Counted from the stretch's first letter, positions 34,105-43,038 are shown. The stretch: 64,000 nt of DNA from JBCCGR01 sp039029195 (GCA_039029195.1 JBCCGR010000012.1:37507-101506); one strand, 5' to 3'. The notes: generated by a model from the sequence alone, not told the origin. Numbers and translations: made by a program.

Positions 34105-36729
34105 ATGACCGTAGTTATTGTCGAGTCCCCGGCGAAAGCCAAAACAATCAACAAATATCTGGGGTCCGACTTTCACGTTCTGGCGTCCTACGGTCATGTG
34201 CGCGATCTGCCGCCAAAGGATGGCTCGGTTCTTCCGGACGAAGATTTCTCCATGTCCTGGAGCGTCGATGGCAAATCCAAAACTCGGCTCAGCGAAATCA
34301 CCAAAGCTGTTAAGTCCGCTGACAAACTCATTCTCGCTACCGACCCCGACCGCGAAGGCGAAGCCATCTCCTGGCACGTATTGCAGGTTTTGCAGGACAA
34401 GAAAGTTTTGAAAGACAAACCCGTTGAGCGGGTTGTCTTCAACGCGATTACCAAGCGTTCCGTGCTGGAAGCCATGGAAAACCCCCGGCTGATCGATCAG
34501 CCTTTGGTTGAGGCCTATCTCGCCCGCCGTGCGCTAGACTATCTTGTGGGGTTCACCCTGTCCCCGGTTCTTTGGCGCAAGCTGCCTGGTGCCCGCTCTG
34601 CCGGACGCGTACAATCTGTCGCTTTGCGGCTCGTTTGCGAACGCGAAAACGAGATTGAGCGGTTCAAGCCACAGGAATATTGGTCGATCATCGCCGAACT
34701 ATCGAATCAGGCAGGGTCAGCCTTCGAGGCGCGGATCACCGGATTCGAGGGTGAAAAGCTGCAGCGTCTCGACATCGGCACGGAAGAACAGGCCAAGACC
34801 ATCAAATCGATGCTCATGAAGGCAGACTTCAATGTTGCCAAGGTTGAGGCAAAGCCGGTCAAGCGCAACCCATACGCCCCGTTCACCACGTCCACCTTGC
34901 AGCAGGATGCATCCGGAAAACTGGGTTTCTCTGCGTCTCGCACCATGCAGGTGGCACAACGGCTCTACGAAGGCATTGATATTGGTGGCGAAACTGTGGG
35001 TCTCATTACCTATATGCGAACTGACGGTGTGCAGATGGCGCCTGAGGCCATTGATCAGGCCCGCGCCCAGATTTCCGAGCAGTTCGGCGCGATTTATCTG
35101 CCCGATAAACCACGACTTTATTCAAGCAAGGCCAAGAATGCGCAGGAAGCCCACGAAGCCGTGCGCCCAACCAGCCTTGCCCGCACTCCGCAGGAAGTTG
35201 CCAAATATCTCGATCAGGATCAGGCCAAACTCTACGAACTGATCTGGAAGCGCACCATGGCGTCCCAGATGGCCTCGGCTGTGATTGAGCGCACCACAGT
35301 TGAAATTCTGGCAACAGGCGACGGCAAGAACGCCAACCTGCGGGCCAACGGGTCCGTGGTGAAATTCGACGGGTTTCTGAGCCTCTACCAGTCCGGCAAG
35401 TCTGACGATGAGGATGGCGACGGAAAGCGCGTGCCGCCAATTTCTGACGGGGAGACACTGCGTCGCGAAAAGATTGACGCCAATCAGCACTTTACCGAAC
35501 CACCGCCGCGCTATTCAGAAGCCTCTCTCATCAAGAAAATGGAAGAGCTCGGCATTGGCCGTCCATCCACCTATGCCTCGACGCTCTCGACCCTGCAGGA
35601 TCGCGACTATGTGACGATCGAGAAGCGCCGATTGATGCCCCAAGCCAAGGGGCGGCTGGTGACTTCGTTCCTAGAGAGCTTCTTCAATCGCTATGTGGAG
35701 TATGACTTCACCGCGAGCCTCGAAGAAAAGCTCGACCGCATCTCCGCCGGCGACCTCGCCTGGAAAGATGTGCTGCGGGAGTTCTGGACCGAGTTTTCAG
35801 AAGCTGTGGACGAAACCAAGGATCTTCGTGTCACGCAGGTGCTCGACACGCTCAATGAAGCGCTTGGTCCGCTGGCCTTTCCTGAAAAGGAAGATGGCGG
35901 AGATCCCCGACTTTGCCCGGCCTGTAGTGAAGGTCAATTGAGCCTGAAAGTTGGTCGTTTTGGTGCGTTTATCGGCTGTTCGAACTATCCTGAGTGCAAG
36001 TTTACCCGTCAGCTGGGTGGAGATGGCTCAGATGGAGACCAGGCCGCAAACGATGAACCCAAGGTTCTGGGGCTTGATCCTGAAACCGAGGAAGAGGTGA
36101 GCCTGCGCTCTGGTCGTTTCGGCCCCTACGTCCAGCGCGGTGAAGGCAAAGGCGCCAAGCGGGCAAGCCTGCCCAAGGGCTGGACGCCGGACACGATTGA
36201 TTATGAACGTGCCCTGCAACTGCTGACGCTGCCCCGCCCCGTTGGCAAGCACCCGGAATCAGGCAAGGAAATTTCCGCCGGCATTGGCCGCTATGGGCCT
36301 TTTGTTCTGCACAATGGCATGTATGCCAACCTCGAGGAGGTGGAAGACGTCTTCACCATCGGCCTCAATCGCGCTGTTGATTTGATTGCTGAAAAAGCCG
36401 CAAAGGGTGGCGGACGGCGAGGCACTGCCGCGTTGAAGGAACTGGGCGATCATCCCGAACTTGGCGGCCCGGTGACCGTGAAAAGCGGGCGCTACGGTCC
36501 CTATGTCAATCACGCCAAGATCAATGCAACATTGCCGCGCGACACTGATCCGATGAGTGTGGAGTTGCCACAGGCGCTTGAACTCATCGCCGCCAAAGTC
36601 GCAAAGGGCGGCAAGAAACCGGCTGCAAAGAAAACAGCAGCCAAAAAGACCACGGCAAAGAAGAAAACCGCTGCCAAAAAACCAGCTGCAAAAAAGGCGA
36701 CCGCAAAAACCAAAAGCGCGGCTGAATGA
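34105..36729 (+). CDS. topA: DNA topoisomerase I
   Basis: 874 residues, type IA. The Toprim domain starts V-I-V-E-S-P-A-K-A-K and has D-P-D-R-E-G-E at 80-86; the catalytic tyrosine is Y303 in G-L-I-T-Y-M-R-T-D. One classical four-cysteine finger (C-P-A-C ... C-S-N-Y-P-E-C) lies at about 604-630, followed by two or three topoisomerase-C repeats with the S-G-R-F-G-P-Y or S-G-R-Y-G-P-Y pattern. The last 35 residues are a Lys/Ala tail with alternating AAKK, typical of DNA-contacting tails. The enzyme relaxes negative supercoils. It lies 285 bases after the small minus-strand gene; that gap contains A/T-rich sequence suited to a promoter. Confidence 0.97.
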   Translation: MTVVIVESPAKAKTINKYLGSDFHVLASYGHVRDLPPKDGSVLPDEDFSMSWSVDGKSKTRLSEITKAVKSADKLILATDPDREGEAISWHVLQVLQDKKVLKDKPVERVVFNAITKRSVLEAMENPRLIDQPLVEAYLARRALDYLVGFTLSPVLWRKLPGARSAGRVQSVALRLVCERENEIERFKPQEYWSIIAELSNQAGSAFEARITGFEGEKLQRLDIGTEEQAKTIKSMLMKADFNVAKVEAKPVKRNPYAPFTTSTLQQDASGKLGFSASRTMQVAQRLYEGIDIGGETVGLITYMRTDGVQMAPEAIDQARAQISEQFGAIYLPDKPRLYSSKAKNAQEAHEAVRPTSLARTPQEVAKYLDQDQAKLYELIWKRTMASQMASAVIERTTVEILATGDGKNANLRANGSVVKFDGFLSLYQSGKSDDEDGDGKRVPPISDGETLRREKIDANQHFTEPPPRYSEASLIKKMEELGIGRPSTYASTLSTLQDRDYVTIEKRRLMPQAKGRLVTSFLESFFNRYVEYDFTASLEEKLDRISAGDLAWKDVLREFWTEFSEAVDETKDLRVTQVLDTLNEALGPLAFPEKEDGGDPRLCPACSEGQLSLKVGRFGAFIGCSNYPECKFTRQLGGDGSDGDQAANDEPKVLGLDPETEEEVSLRSGRFGPYVQRGEGKGAKRASLPKGWTPDTIDYERALQLLTLPRPVGKHPESGKEISAGIGRYGPFVLHNGMYANLEEVEDVFTIGLNRAVDLIAEKAAKGGGRRGTAALKELGDHPELGGPVTVKSGRYGPYVNHAKINATLPRDTDPMSVELPQALELIAAKVAKGGKKPAAKKTAAKKTTAKKKTAAKKPAAKKATAKTKSAAE

Positions 36730-36790
36730 CTGTCCTGACGGACAGATTTGCTTTCTGCGGTTGGAAAACCAATGGACTTCGGGTCCTCAA

Positions 36791-36910
36791 TCCACCTCAT
36801 GGTGAGCTTGTCGAACCACGAGGTGGCCGCAGGCTTTCATTAGAGTTTTGTCCAACGCTCGACGTGAAGAGTGGCCACACCCTCGTCCTTCGACAGGCTC
36901 AGGATGAGGG
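36791..36910. repeat. Bipartite intergenic repeat, copy 2 (inverted orientation)
   Basis: Element b is at 36791-36826 (palindrome with CCACCTC and GAGGTGG ends) and element a at 36879-36910 (contains TCCTTCGACAGGCTCAGGAT). Read on the other strand the order is a, spacer, b, the same as at 46637-46771, and the spacer shares blocks (a TGGCCACT-like start and a CGTTG block) with that copy. The element fills most of the 220-base gap between topA and rnr, which contains no gene. Confidence 0.7.
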
Positions 36911-36949
36911 GGCGGGGCAGGCTTTTGGACTGCACGGTTCAGGTTCCTA

Positions 36950-39244
36950 ATGCCGAAGCAAAAAAAGGCGCCCGCGCCTCCAACCTCCCCCCTGCCCGAT
37001 CAGGAAACACTTCTGAAATTCATTCAGGAGAATCCGGATCGTGCGGGCAAGAGAGAACTCGCGCGCGCCTTTGGTCTTAAAGGTGGAGATCGCATCTGGC
37101 TGAAGCAGATGCTCAAGGATCTTGAAAATGACGGGCTGGTTGAAAAGCGTGGCCGACGCTTTCAGGAACCGGGCAGTCTCCCCCCGGTCACCGTGCTAAA
37201 CATCACCACCCGCGACCGGGACGGTGATCTCCTTGCCAAGCCAATTGAATGGGAAGAAGCCATTCACGGAAAACCGCCCACAATCACGGTGCTGCGCTCA
37301 AAGAAAGGACCAGTCGCGGGCATTGGCGACCGGGTGCTCGCCAGAACCAACCGGGTGGGTGGCGCCAAATCTGCTCGTTACACTGCTCGGGTAATGAAAA
37401 TCATCGGCAAGAGCGAACGAACCATTCTGGGCGTGTTTCGTGCCGACAAATCCGGCGATGGTGGCCGGCTGGAACCCGTGGACCGCCGTCAGGACGAATT
37501 GACCATCGCGTCCGCTGATGCGGGGGAGGCAAAAGACGGCGATCTGGTGGAAGTGGAGGCGCGGACATCCGGGCGATACGGCTTGAAACGGGCTGCGGTT
37601 TCCAACGTTCTTGGATCCATGAACTCGGAAAAAGCCGTGTCGATGATCGCCATTCATGCGCACGGCATTCCCCACATCTTTCCCGAAGAAGCTCTGCGAG
37701 AAGCAGAGGCCGCGAAGGAAGCAGACTTTTCCAATCGGGAAGATTGGCGCGACCTGCCGCTCATCACCATCGACCCCGCGACGGCCAAGGATCATGACGA
37801 TGCGGTCTGCGCCGTGCCGGATGATGATCCGAAAAACGAAAGCGGATTTGTGGTGACTGTCGCTATCGCCGACGTCAGCCATTATGTGCGCCCCGGATCC
37901 GCCCTCGACCGCGAAGCTTTGAAACGCGGCAATTCGGTTTATTTTCCCGATCGCGTTGTGCCGATGTTGCCGGAACGCATTTCAAACGAGCTCTGCTCTT
38001 TGAAAGAGGGCGTTGATCGACCTGCCCTTGCGGTTGTCATGCGCTTTTCGGCCAAGGGTCAGAAAATTTCGCACAGTTTCCACCGCATCATGATGCGCAA
38101 TCCGGTGCGCTTGGCCTATGAAGAGGCTCAGGCGGCCTTTGACGGTCAACCCAACGAGCGGGCAGCGCCATTCGTCGAACAGGTTCTGGAACCGCTGCTC
38201 GCGGCCTATCACTGTCTCAACAAGGGTCGTGCGGCGCGTTCTCCGTTGGAACTGGAACTCCCCGAACGGCGCATTGTTCTCAATGATAATGACGAAGTTG
38301 ACCGGGTCATCGTTCCGCCCCGGCTTGCTGCCCATCGGCTCATTGAAGACTTCATGATTCAGGCGAATGTGGCAGCCGCCGAAACGCTTGAACGCAAAAA
38401 GCAGGATCTCATCTACCGCATCCACGATGCGCCATCGCTGCAGAAACTCGAAAGCCTGCGCGATTTCCTGAAAACGCTCGATCTTTCGCTGGTGCGGCCA
38501 GGCAATCTTCGACCCGAGCATTTCAACGGAATTTTGCGCGGCGTCGACGGCACCCCACATGAAGAACTCGTCAATCAGGTGATTTTGCGCTCCCAGTCAC
38601 AGGCAGAATATTCGCCTGAGAACATTGGCCATTTCGGGCTTCACCTGGCGCGATATGCCCATTTCACCTCCCCCATTCGGCGCTATGCCGACCTGATCGT
38701 ACATAGGGCGCTGGTTTCGGCACTAGGGCTTGGCCCGGGCGGGCTTGGCAAGATGGACCGGGACACGCTCGATGGCATTTCGCAGGAGATTTCCGACAGC
38801 GAACGCCGGGCGGCATCTGCCGAGCGAGACACCGTCGACAGGCTGATCGCACAACATTTGGCCGACAAGGTGGGTGCCGAGTTTGCCGCCCGCATCAACG
38901 GGGTTTCCAAGTCCGGCGTCTTTGTCACATTGCATGATACCGGAGCAGATGGCTTTATTCCGATCTCGCAGCTCGGCGAGGAATATTTCATCTTCGACGA
39001 GGCCACTCGCTCTGTTGTTGGAGAGCAAACCCGCACCGCGCATCGCGTGGGCGATGATGTGGTTGTCAAGCTGGTGGAAGCACTACCGCTTGCGGGAGCG
39101 TTGAGATTTGAACTGATTTCGGGTGGAAAAACGGTCGCAAAACTCCCAGATCGTTCCCGACGCGGAAAATCGTTCCGGGACCGGCGCAACAGTCGGTCAG
39201 GACCACCGCGCGGCACCCGCAAATCACGCAAGAAAAAGCGTTAG
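36950..39244 (+). CDS. rnr: Ribonuclease R
   Basis: 764 residues. An N-terminal winged-helix and cold-shock region is followed by the RNB domain with I-T-I-D-P-A-T-A-K-D-H-D-D-A-V near residue 280, where the aspartates bind catalytic magnesium, and the Y-F-P-D-R-V-V-P-M-L-P segment. An S1 domain sits near the C-terminus (F-V-T-L-H-D-T-G-A-D-G-F-I). The final 40 residues are Arg/Ser/Lys-rich. It degrades structured RNA in the 3'-5' direction. The ATG has only a weak ribosome site; a bipartite repeat lies just upstream, so the promoter may be inside or ahead of it. Confidence 0.95.
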   Translation: MPKQKKAPAPPTSPLPDQETLLKFIQENPDRAGKRELARAFGLKGGDRIWLKQMLKDLENDGLVEKRGRRFQEPGSLPPVTVLNITTRDRDGDLLAKPIEWEEAIHGKPPTITVLRSKKGPVAGIGDRVLARTNRVGGAKSARYTARVMKIIGKSERTILGVFRADKSGDGGRLEPVDRRQDELTIASADAGEAKDGDLVEVEARTSGRYGLKRAAVSNVLGSMNSEKAVSMIAIHAHGIPHIFPEEALREAEAAKEADFSNREDWRDLPLITIDPATAKDHDDAVCAVPDDDPKNESGFVVTVAIADVSHYVRPGSALDREALKRGNSVYFPDRVVPMLPERISNELCSLKEGVDRPALAVVMRFSAKGQKISHSFHRIMMRNPVRLAYEEAQAAFDGQPNERAAPFVEQVLEPLLAAYHCLNKGRAARSPLELELPERRIVLNDNDEVDRVIVPPRLAAHRLIEDFMIQANVAAAETLERKKQDLIYRIHDAPSLQKLESLRDFLKTLDLSLVRPGNLRPEHFNGILRGVDGTPHEELVNQVILRSQSQAEYSPENIGHFGLHLARYAHFTSPIRRYADLIVHRALVSALGLGPGGLGKMDRDTLDGISQEISDSERRAASAERDTVDRLIAQHLADKVGAEFAARINGVSKSGVFVTLHDTGADGFIPISQLGEEYFIFDEATRSVVGEQTRTAHRVGDDVVVKLVEALPLAGALRFELISGGKTVAKLPDRSRRGKSFRDRRNSRSGPPRGTRKSRKKKR

Positions 39245-39255
39245 GAACAACCCTG

Positions 39256-39675
39256 ATGACAACAGATGCCCAAACCTATCCCAATGCTCAACCGGTCCGG
39301 AATGATCGCAACGTCAAACAGGCGATGGCGCGTGGTTCGCGCAGCCGGTGCCCCAATTGCGGAGAGCCTGGTCTGTTCAGTTCCTATTTGAAGGTCAAAG
39401 ATCAGTGCGGCAATTGCGGCGAAGAACTGCACCATCAGCGTGCTGATGATTTTCCACCCTACCTCACGATTTTTATCGTCGGCCATATTGTTGTTGCGCT
39501 GGTGCTGATCGTGGAACGGTCGGTGGATATTTCCTTCTGGGCGCACATGGCCATGTGGATTCCGCTGACAATTGTGCTTTCGCTTCTCTTGCTGCCGCCA
39601 CTGAAAGGCGCAACCGTCGGCCTGCAATGGGCCTTGCGTATGCATGGGTTCGGTGGTGAAAGTGACGACCGATGA
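39256..39675 (+). CDS. DUF983 membrane protein with zinc ribbon
   Basis: 139 residues. The N-terminal half carries a four-cysteine zinc ribbon (C-P-N-C near residue 32 and C-G-N-C near 52), and the C-terminal half has two membrane helices (about 71-87 and 96-116), the standard DUF983 layout. It begins 11 bases after rnr and overlaps the NUDIX start by four bases, so the three are likely one transcript. Function unknown; membrane location is supported by the helices. Confidence 0.9.
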   Translation: MTTDAQTYPNAQPVRNDRNVKQAMARGSRSRCPNCGEPGLFSSYLKVKDQCGNCGEELHHQRADDFPPYLTIFIVGHIVVALVLIVERSVDISFWAHMAMWIPLTIVLSLLLLPPLKGATVGLQWALRMHGFGGESDDR

Positions 39676-40424
39676 GCCTGAAAAACATCCCCATTGAGAA
39701 ACTCGACAAGATGGCAGCCAAGGATGGTTCCCAGGGCGGCAAGAACATGCGCCCAAAGGATTCTTCCACTCTGATCATTCTCGATGGAGAACCTGGCGAC
39801 TTCAAAGTTCTGATGGGTCGCCGCCACATGAACCACAAGTTCATGCCCGGCAAGTTCGTATTTCCCGGTGGCCGGGTGGACCGCTTCGACGGTTCCGCGC
39901 CAAGCCTCGATGAGCTTGATCCGAATGTTGAGGCGCATCTTTTGAGGGAGATGCGTGGTCGCCCCACCAATCGACGCGCGCGTGCGCTCGCAATGGCTTC
40001 GATTCGTGAAACATTTGAGGAAGCCGGACTGTTTATCGGCAAGAAGGGTGATATCAAAACCAGTCATCAGGACTGGTGCGCCTTCAGGGATCTGGGCCTG
40101 GGGCCCACGCTTTCGCACCTTCGCTACATCGCTCGGGCGATCACGCCTCCTGGTCGACCTCGACGCTTTGACGCCCGGTTCTTTGTCACCTTTGCCGATC
40201 AGATCGGGCACCGGTTTGAAGGCGAGCTCGGACCATCAAACGAGTTGCAGGAACTTCACTGGATCGGATTTGACGACGCTCGCAATCTGGAACTGCCCGT
40301 TATCACCAAGACCATCATTGATGATCTCGAAAAGCGGCTGCAGGATGATCCGGATCTGGATCCGTCCATTCCGGTGCCGTTTTACCATCTGGTGGGCAAA
40401 ACGTTTCGCCGCGATCTGATTTGA
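39672..40424 (+). CDS. NUDIX hydrolase with inserted Nudix box
   Basis: 250 residues. The sequence before the catalytic helix is F-P-G-G-R-V-D-R-F-D-G, and the helix itself is A-S-I-R-E-T-F-E-E-A-G-L, with an insertion of about 45 residues between, as in the alphaproteobacterial NUDIX type (often near rnr and L33). The catalytic R-E-x-x-E-E-x-G is intact, unlike the other NUDIX protein at 12709-13191. It should hydrolyse an NDP-X substrate such as coenzyme A or a nucleotide sugar. It overlaps DUF983 by four bases (ATGA). Confidence 0.9.
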   Translation: MSLKNIPIEKLDKMAAKDGSQGGKNMRPKDSSTLIILDGEPGDFKVLMGRRHMNHKFMPGKFVFPGGRVDRFDGSAPSLDELDPNVEAHLLREMRGRPTNRRARALAMASIRETFEEAGLFIGKKGDIKTSHQDWCAFRDLGLGPTLSHLRYIARAITPPGRPRRFDARFFVTFADQIGHRFEGELGPSNELQELHWIGFDDARNLELPVITKTIIDDLEKRLQDDPDLDPSIPVPFYHLVGKTFRRDLI

Positions 40425-40586
40425 GGTGAAAGCCCCTCTCACTGCCACCAACCAACACTCAGACAATTGACAATCCTGTCGCCTGCGCGCGGCCACTTGA
40501 CATTTGTGCAGCAAGCCTTAGGACAGCGCGCAACGAGATGATCTCTCCTGCTTTATGGGCAGGATGCTCCCTTTCAAGGAATCACG

Positions 40587-40754
40587 ATGGCCAAGGCAAC
40601 CACAATCAAGGTGAAGCTCGTCAGCACGGCTGATACCGGCTTCTACTATGTCACCAAAAAGAACAGCCGCACCATGACCGAAAAAATGGTGAAGCGGAAA
40701 TACGATCCCGTTGCGAAAAAGCACGTGGATTTCAAGGAAGCCAAGATCAAGTAG
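40587..40754 (+). CDS. rpmG: 50S ribosomal protein L33 (cysteine-free type)
   Basis: 55 residues starting M-A-K-A-T-T-I-K-V-K-L-V-S-T-A-D-T and ending K-E-A-K-I-K; the region G-F-Y-Y-V-T-K-K-N-S-R and M-V-K-R-K-Y-D-P is diagnostic of L33. There is no C-x-x-C, so it is the zinc-free form. A CAAGGA ribosome site precedes the ATG by 6 bases. A strong terminator follows 30 bases after the stop, so it is transcribed alone or as the end of the rnr unit; the 162-base gap after the NUDIX gene suggests its own promoter. Confidence 0.95.
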   Translation: MAKATTIKVKLVSTADTGFYYVTKKNSRTMTEKMVKRKYDPVAKKHVDFKEAKIK

Positions 40755-40783
40755 TCACGCTTCCAGAACTACGAAATTATAAG

Positions 40784-40815
40784 ACCGGCCGATGAGCATC
40801 ATCTGCCGGTTTTTT
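40784..40815 (+). terminator. Intrinsic terminator of rpmG
   Basis: ACCGGC at 40784-40789 pairs with GCCGGT at 40805-40810, followed by TTTTT (40811-40815). It begins 30 bases after the L33 stop. Confidence 0.9.
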
Positions 40816-40833
40816 GTTGGGTTGACCCGGCTT

Positions 40834-40874
40834 AAAAAAGAGAGAGCCGCCAGATGATGCCCACCCGACGGCTC
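40834..40874 (-). terminator. Intrinsic terminator on the minus strand, convergent with rpmG
   Basis: Read on the minus strand, GAGCCG (40874-40869) pairs with CGGCTC (40049 region: 40049 is not meant; 40849-40844) and is followed by TCTC and six T (40839-40834). No gene on this strand ends nearby: pleD stops 340 bases upstream and has a weak hairpin of its own, so this signal needs another transcript. Confidence 0.7.
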
Positions 40875-41065
40875 CCTGCCCCCAATCGCAAAGCCCTGTT
40901 TGCCCCTTATCTGGTCGCCCCAAATTCTTTTGGGCTTGCGTATGTCGTTGGTCGGCGGCGTTGGACTTCGTACAAGGAGGCACTCAGACCGCGCCAGCCG
41001 ACCATCCTCGCGGACCCGGGAGATGCGGCGGACCCGGGCACCCCGTGAGGCTGATCATTCCATGG
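40834..41065 (-). ncRNA. Candidate small RNA between pleD and rpmG
   Basis: The 461-base gap after rpmG holds no gene but much structure. On the minus strand it ends with a strong terminator (see next entry). Upstream are: an 11-bp stem with one bulged base, 40950-40960 pairing with 40992-41003; a CCCGGG/CCCGGG hairpin with repeated GGGTCCG around 41010-41040; and a CCCAAA-AGAA-TTTGGG hairpin near 40920-40934. A TTGACG-like box at 41095-41100 would start transcription near 41065; the matching -10 (TCTCAA) is poor. It does not match SRP RNA, tmRNA or RNase P signatures, and 6S RNA is usually elsewhere in rhizobia. The family is unknown. Confidence 0.45.
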
Positions 41066-41123
41066 CGGGTTTTGAGATGAAGCTCAATTGAAACCGTCAA
41101 CACGGCGCAAGCTTCTCATTTTG

Positions 41124-41139
41124 TTAGTAAAACATTAAC
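41124..41139. promoter_or_regulatory. CtrA-like box between pleD and the candidate small RNA
   Basis: TTAG-N7-TTAAC at 41124-41139 differs from the CtrA consensus TTAA-N7-TTAAC at one base. It lies 77 bases beyond the pleD stop and about 25 bases upstream of the TTGACG-like box of the candidate small RNA. No CtrA binding is shown; a 16-base match with one mismatch in an A/T-rich gap can occur by chance. Confidence 0.35.
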
Positions 41140-41215
41140 CTAAAGAAAAATGATGAACGGCGTGAGCCCCCGCCGAAACGCAAATAATGAGACTCTCAAT
41201 TTGGAGTAGCGCCGC

Positions 41216-42595
41216 TCAGGCAGCTTTCGCGACAACCTTGTTGCGGCCCGTTTTCTTGGCTTCGTAAAGCGCATCGTCGGCACGCTTCATCATGCGGTCG
41301 ATGGTGTCATCTTCGCCTTCCATCGTAGCGATCCCCGCACTCACGGTGACGGCAATCTGCTTCGAACCGCCCTCCACGATAAAGGGATGCGCGGCCATTT
41401 CCCGGCGCATGCGCTCAGCAACAACCTGTGCCAGCCGAACATCGGTTTTCGGCATGATGACGACAAATTCCTCACCGCCAATACGGCAGGCCATGTCTAC
41501 ATGAGTGCGTACGTTTTTCGAAAGCCGACGCGCAAACTCTCGCAGCACATCATCGCCCACGGCATGGCCATGAACGTCATTGACCGACTTGAAGTGATCA
41601 ATGTCGAGCATCAGCAGCGACAAGGGCTGATTGTTGATCTGAGCCTTGGAAAAATTCGCTTCCATGTGGCTTTCGAAATAGCGGCGATTGTTGAGGCCGG
41701 TCAGCCCGTCGCGTACGGCCATCCGCATGGTCTGCTGAACATTGTCGCGAAGCTGATCATTATAGCGTTTGCGTCGTAGCTGGGTTTTCACCCGCGCTTT
41801 CAATTCGTTCGGATCGATGGGTCGGATGATGTAGTCATTGATGCCCAGATCCACCGCCCGGGTGAGCGTGGCTTCATCCTGCGGATTGGTGACCAGCAGA
41901 ATTGGCACCGACCGCGTGCGCTCCACCGCGCGCAATTGCGAGCACAGGCGCAGCGCATCAAAACCCTGAAGTGCAAGCGAAATGATGAGAAGTTCATATT
42001 CATCATCCGTTGCATCCAGCAAAGCTGAATGGGGATCAATGCTGACGGCCACTTCGTGATCGGGTGATAGCGTGCGCACCATGCGTTCGTAAGAAGCTGC
42101 TAAATCGTCCACCACCAGGATTTTGCCGCGCTTTTGGTCGACATCTTCCAGATCAGGTTCGACGATTTCCTCAACTCCGAGGTCTTTGCTGGTGCTAGCG
42201 CGCATACGCAACTCATCAGTGATGTTCTTCAAACGCACGAGGCTGCGCACCCGCGTCATGAGCGCGACATCGTTGATGGGTTTGGTCAGAAAATCATCGG
42301 CGCCGGCATCAAGCCCGGTAACCCGGTCAGAAGGCTGGTCAAGCGCTGTCACCATAATGACCGGCAGATAGCGCGTGCGGACATCCGACTTGAGCACACG
42401 ACAGACCTCAAATCCGTCCATGCCGGGCATCATAACGTCCAGAAGAACAATATCGCACAGACCACGCTGGCAAATATCGATTGCATCGGGCCCATTCGAG
42501 GCCGTCAAAACCTCAAAATACTCGCTCATCAGCCGCGCTTCGAGCAGCTTCAGATTGGCGGCAATGTCATCAACAACAAGAACCCTTGCAGTCAT
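41216..42595 (-). CDS. pleD: PleD-type diguanylate cyclase response regulator
   Basis: 459 residues: two receiver domains (phospho-acceptor D53 in L-L-D-V-M-M-P-G-M-D in the first) and a C-terminal GGDEF domain with active site G-G-E-E-F at 373-377. Phosphorylation by the DivJ/PleC system lets it dimerise and make c-di-GMP, guiding the swarmer-to-stalked change in Caulobacter and polar development in rhizobia. The inhibitory site, R-x-x-D five residues before GGEEF in Caulobacter, reads R-T-H-V-D here, i.e. one residue longer. It is 74 bases downstream of divK and probably co-transcribed. A short hairpin (41158-41175) with U-rich sequence on the minus strand may end it. Confidence 0.95.
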   Translation of the reverse strand: MTARVLVVDDIAANLKLLEARLMSEYFEVLTASNGPDAIDICQRGLCDIVLLDVMMPGMDGFEVCRVLKSDVRTRYLPVIMVTALDQPSDRVTGLDAGADDFLTKPINDVALMTRVRSLVRLKNITDELRMRASTSKDLGVEEIVEPDLEDVDQKRGKILVVDDLAASYERMVRTLSPDHEVAVSIDPHSALLDATDDEYELLIISLALQGFDALRLCSQLRAVERTRSVPILLVTNPQDEATLTRAVDLGINDYIIRPIDPNELKARVKTQLRRKRYNDQLRDNVQQTMRMAVRDGLTGLNNRRYFESHMEANFSKAQINNQPLSLLMLDIDHFKSVNDVHGHAVGDDVLREFARRLSKNVRTHVDMACRIGGEEFVVIMPKTDVRLAQVVAERMRREMAAHPFIVEGGSKQIAVTVSAGIATMEGEDDTIDRMMKRADDALYEAKKTGRNKVVAKAA

Positions 42596-42669
42596 TTGAG
42601 GTTACTCCGAACACGTCCCTCAGATTCTTTATCCGCAGCAACCTGCGGTCTTTCCAGCCGGTGATGGCG

Positions 42670-43038
42670 TCAGCCGTTGAGGTAGGACTTCACCGTTTCC
42701 AGAAATTTTGCGACTTCGATTGGCTTTGAGATGTAGGCTTCGCACCCTCCCTGGCGAATGCGTTCCTCATCTCCTTTCATGGCAAAAGCGGTAACGGCGA
42801 TCACCGGGATTGGCGCCAGTTCCTCGTCCTCTTTCAGCCACTTTGTCACCTGCAGACCGGAAACTTCCGGCAGCTGGATATCCATTAAAATCAGATCGGG
42901 GCGGTGTTGGCGTGCAAGATCAAGCGCTTCCAGACCGTTGCGGGTTTTCACCGTTTCAAACCCGTTGGCTTCCAGAAGATCGTTGAACAGTTTCATGTTG
43001 AGTTCATTGTCCTCAACAATCATCACCTTTTTCGACAT
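42670..43038 (-). CDS. divK: Single-domain response regulator DivK
   Basis: 122 residues, a lone receiver domain. The acidic pocket is E9-D10, the phospho-acceptor is D53 in L-I-L-M-D-I-Q-L-P, and K105 is in Y-I-S-K-P-I. The identity comes from M-S-K-K-V-M-I-V-E-D-N-E-L-N-M-K-L-F and its position before pleD. DivK acts through DivL and CckA to lower CtrA activity. The ATG at 43038 is preferred; a longer frame from 43065 adds nine residues. The 142-base gap to the divergent DUF3572 gene carries the promoters. Confidence 0.95.
   Translation of the reverse strand: MSKKVMIVEDNELNMKLFNDLLEANGFETVKTRNGLEALDLARQHRPDLILMDIQLPEVSGLQVTKWLKEDEELAPIPVIAVTAFAMKGDEERIRQGGCEAYISKPIEVAKFLETVKSYLNG

Noticed and set aside
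40834..41065. 6S RNA
   Set aside because: The position is unlike the usual rhizobial location (beside zapA/ygfA, from memory), and I cannot show the central bubble; kept only as an unclassified candidate.
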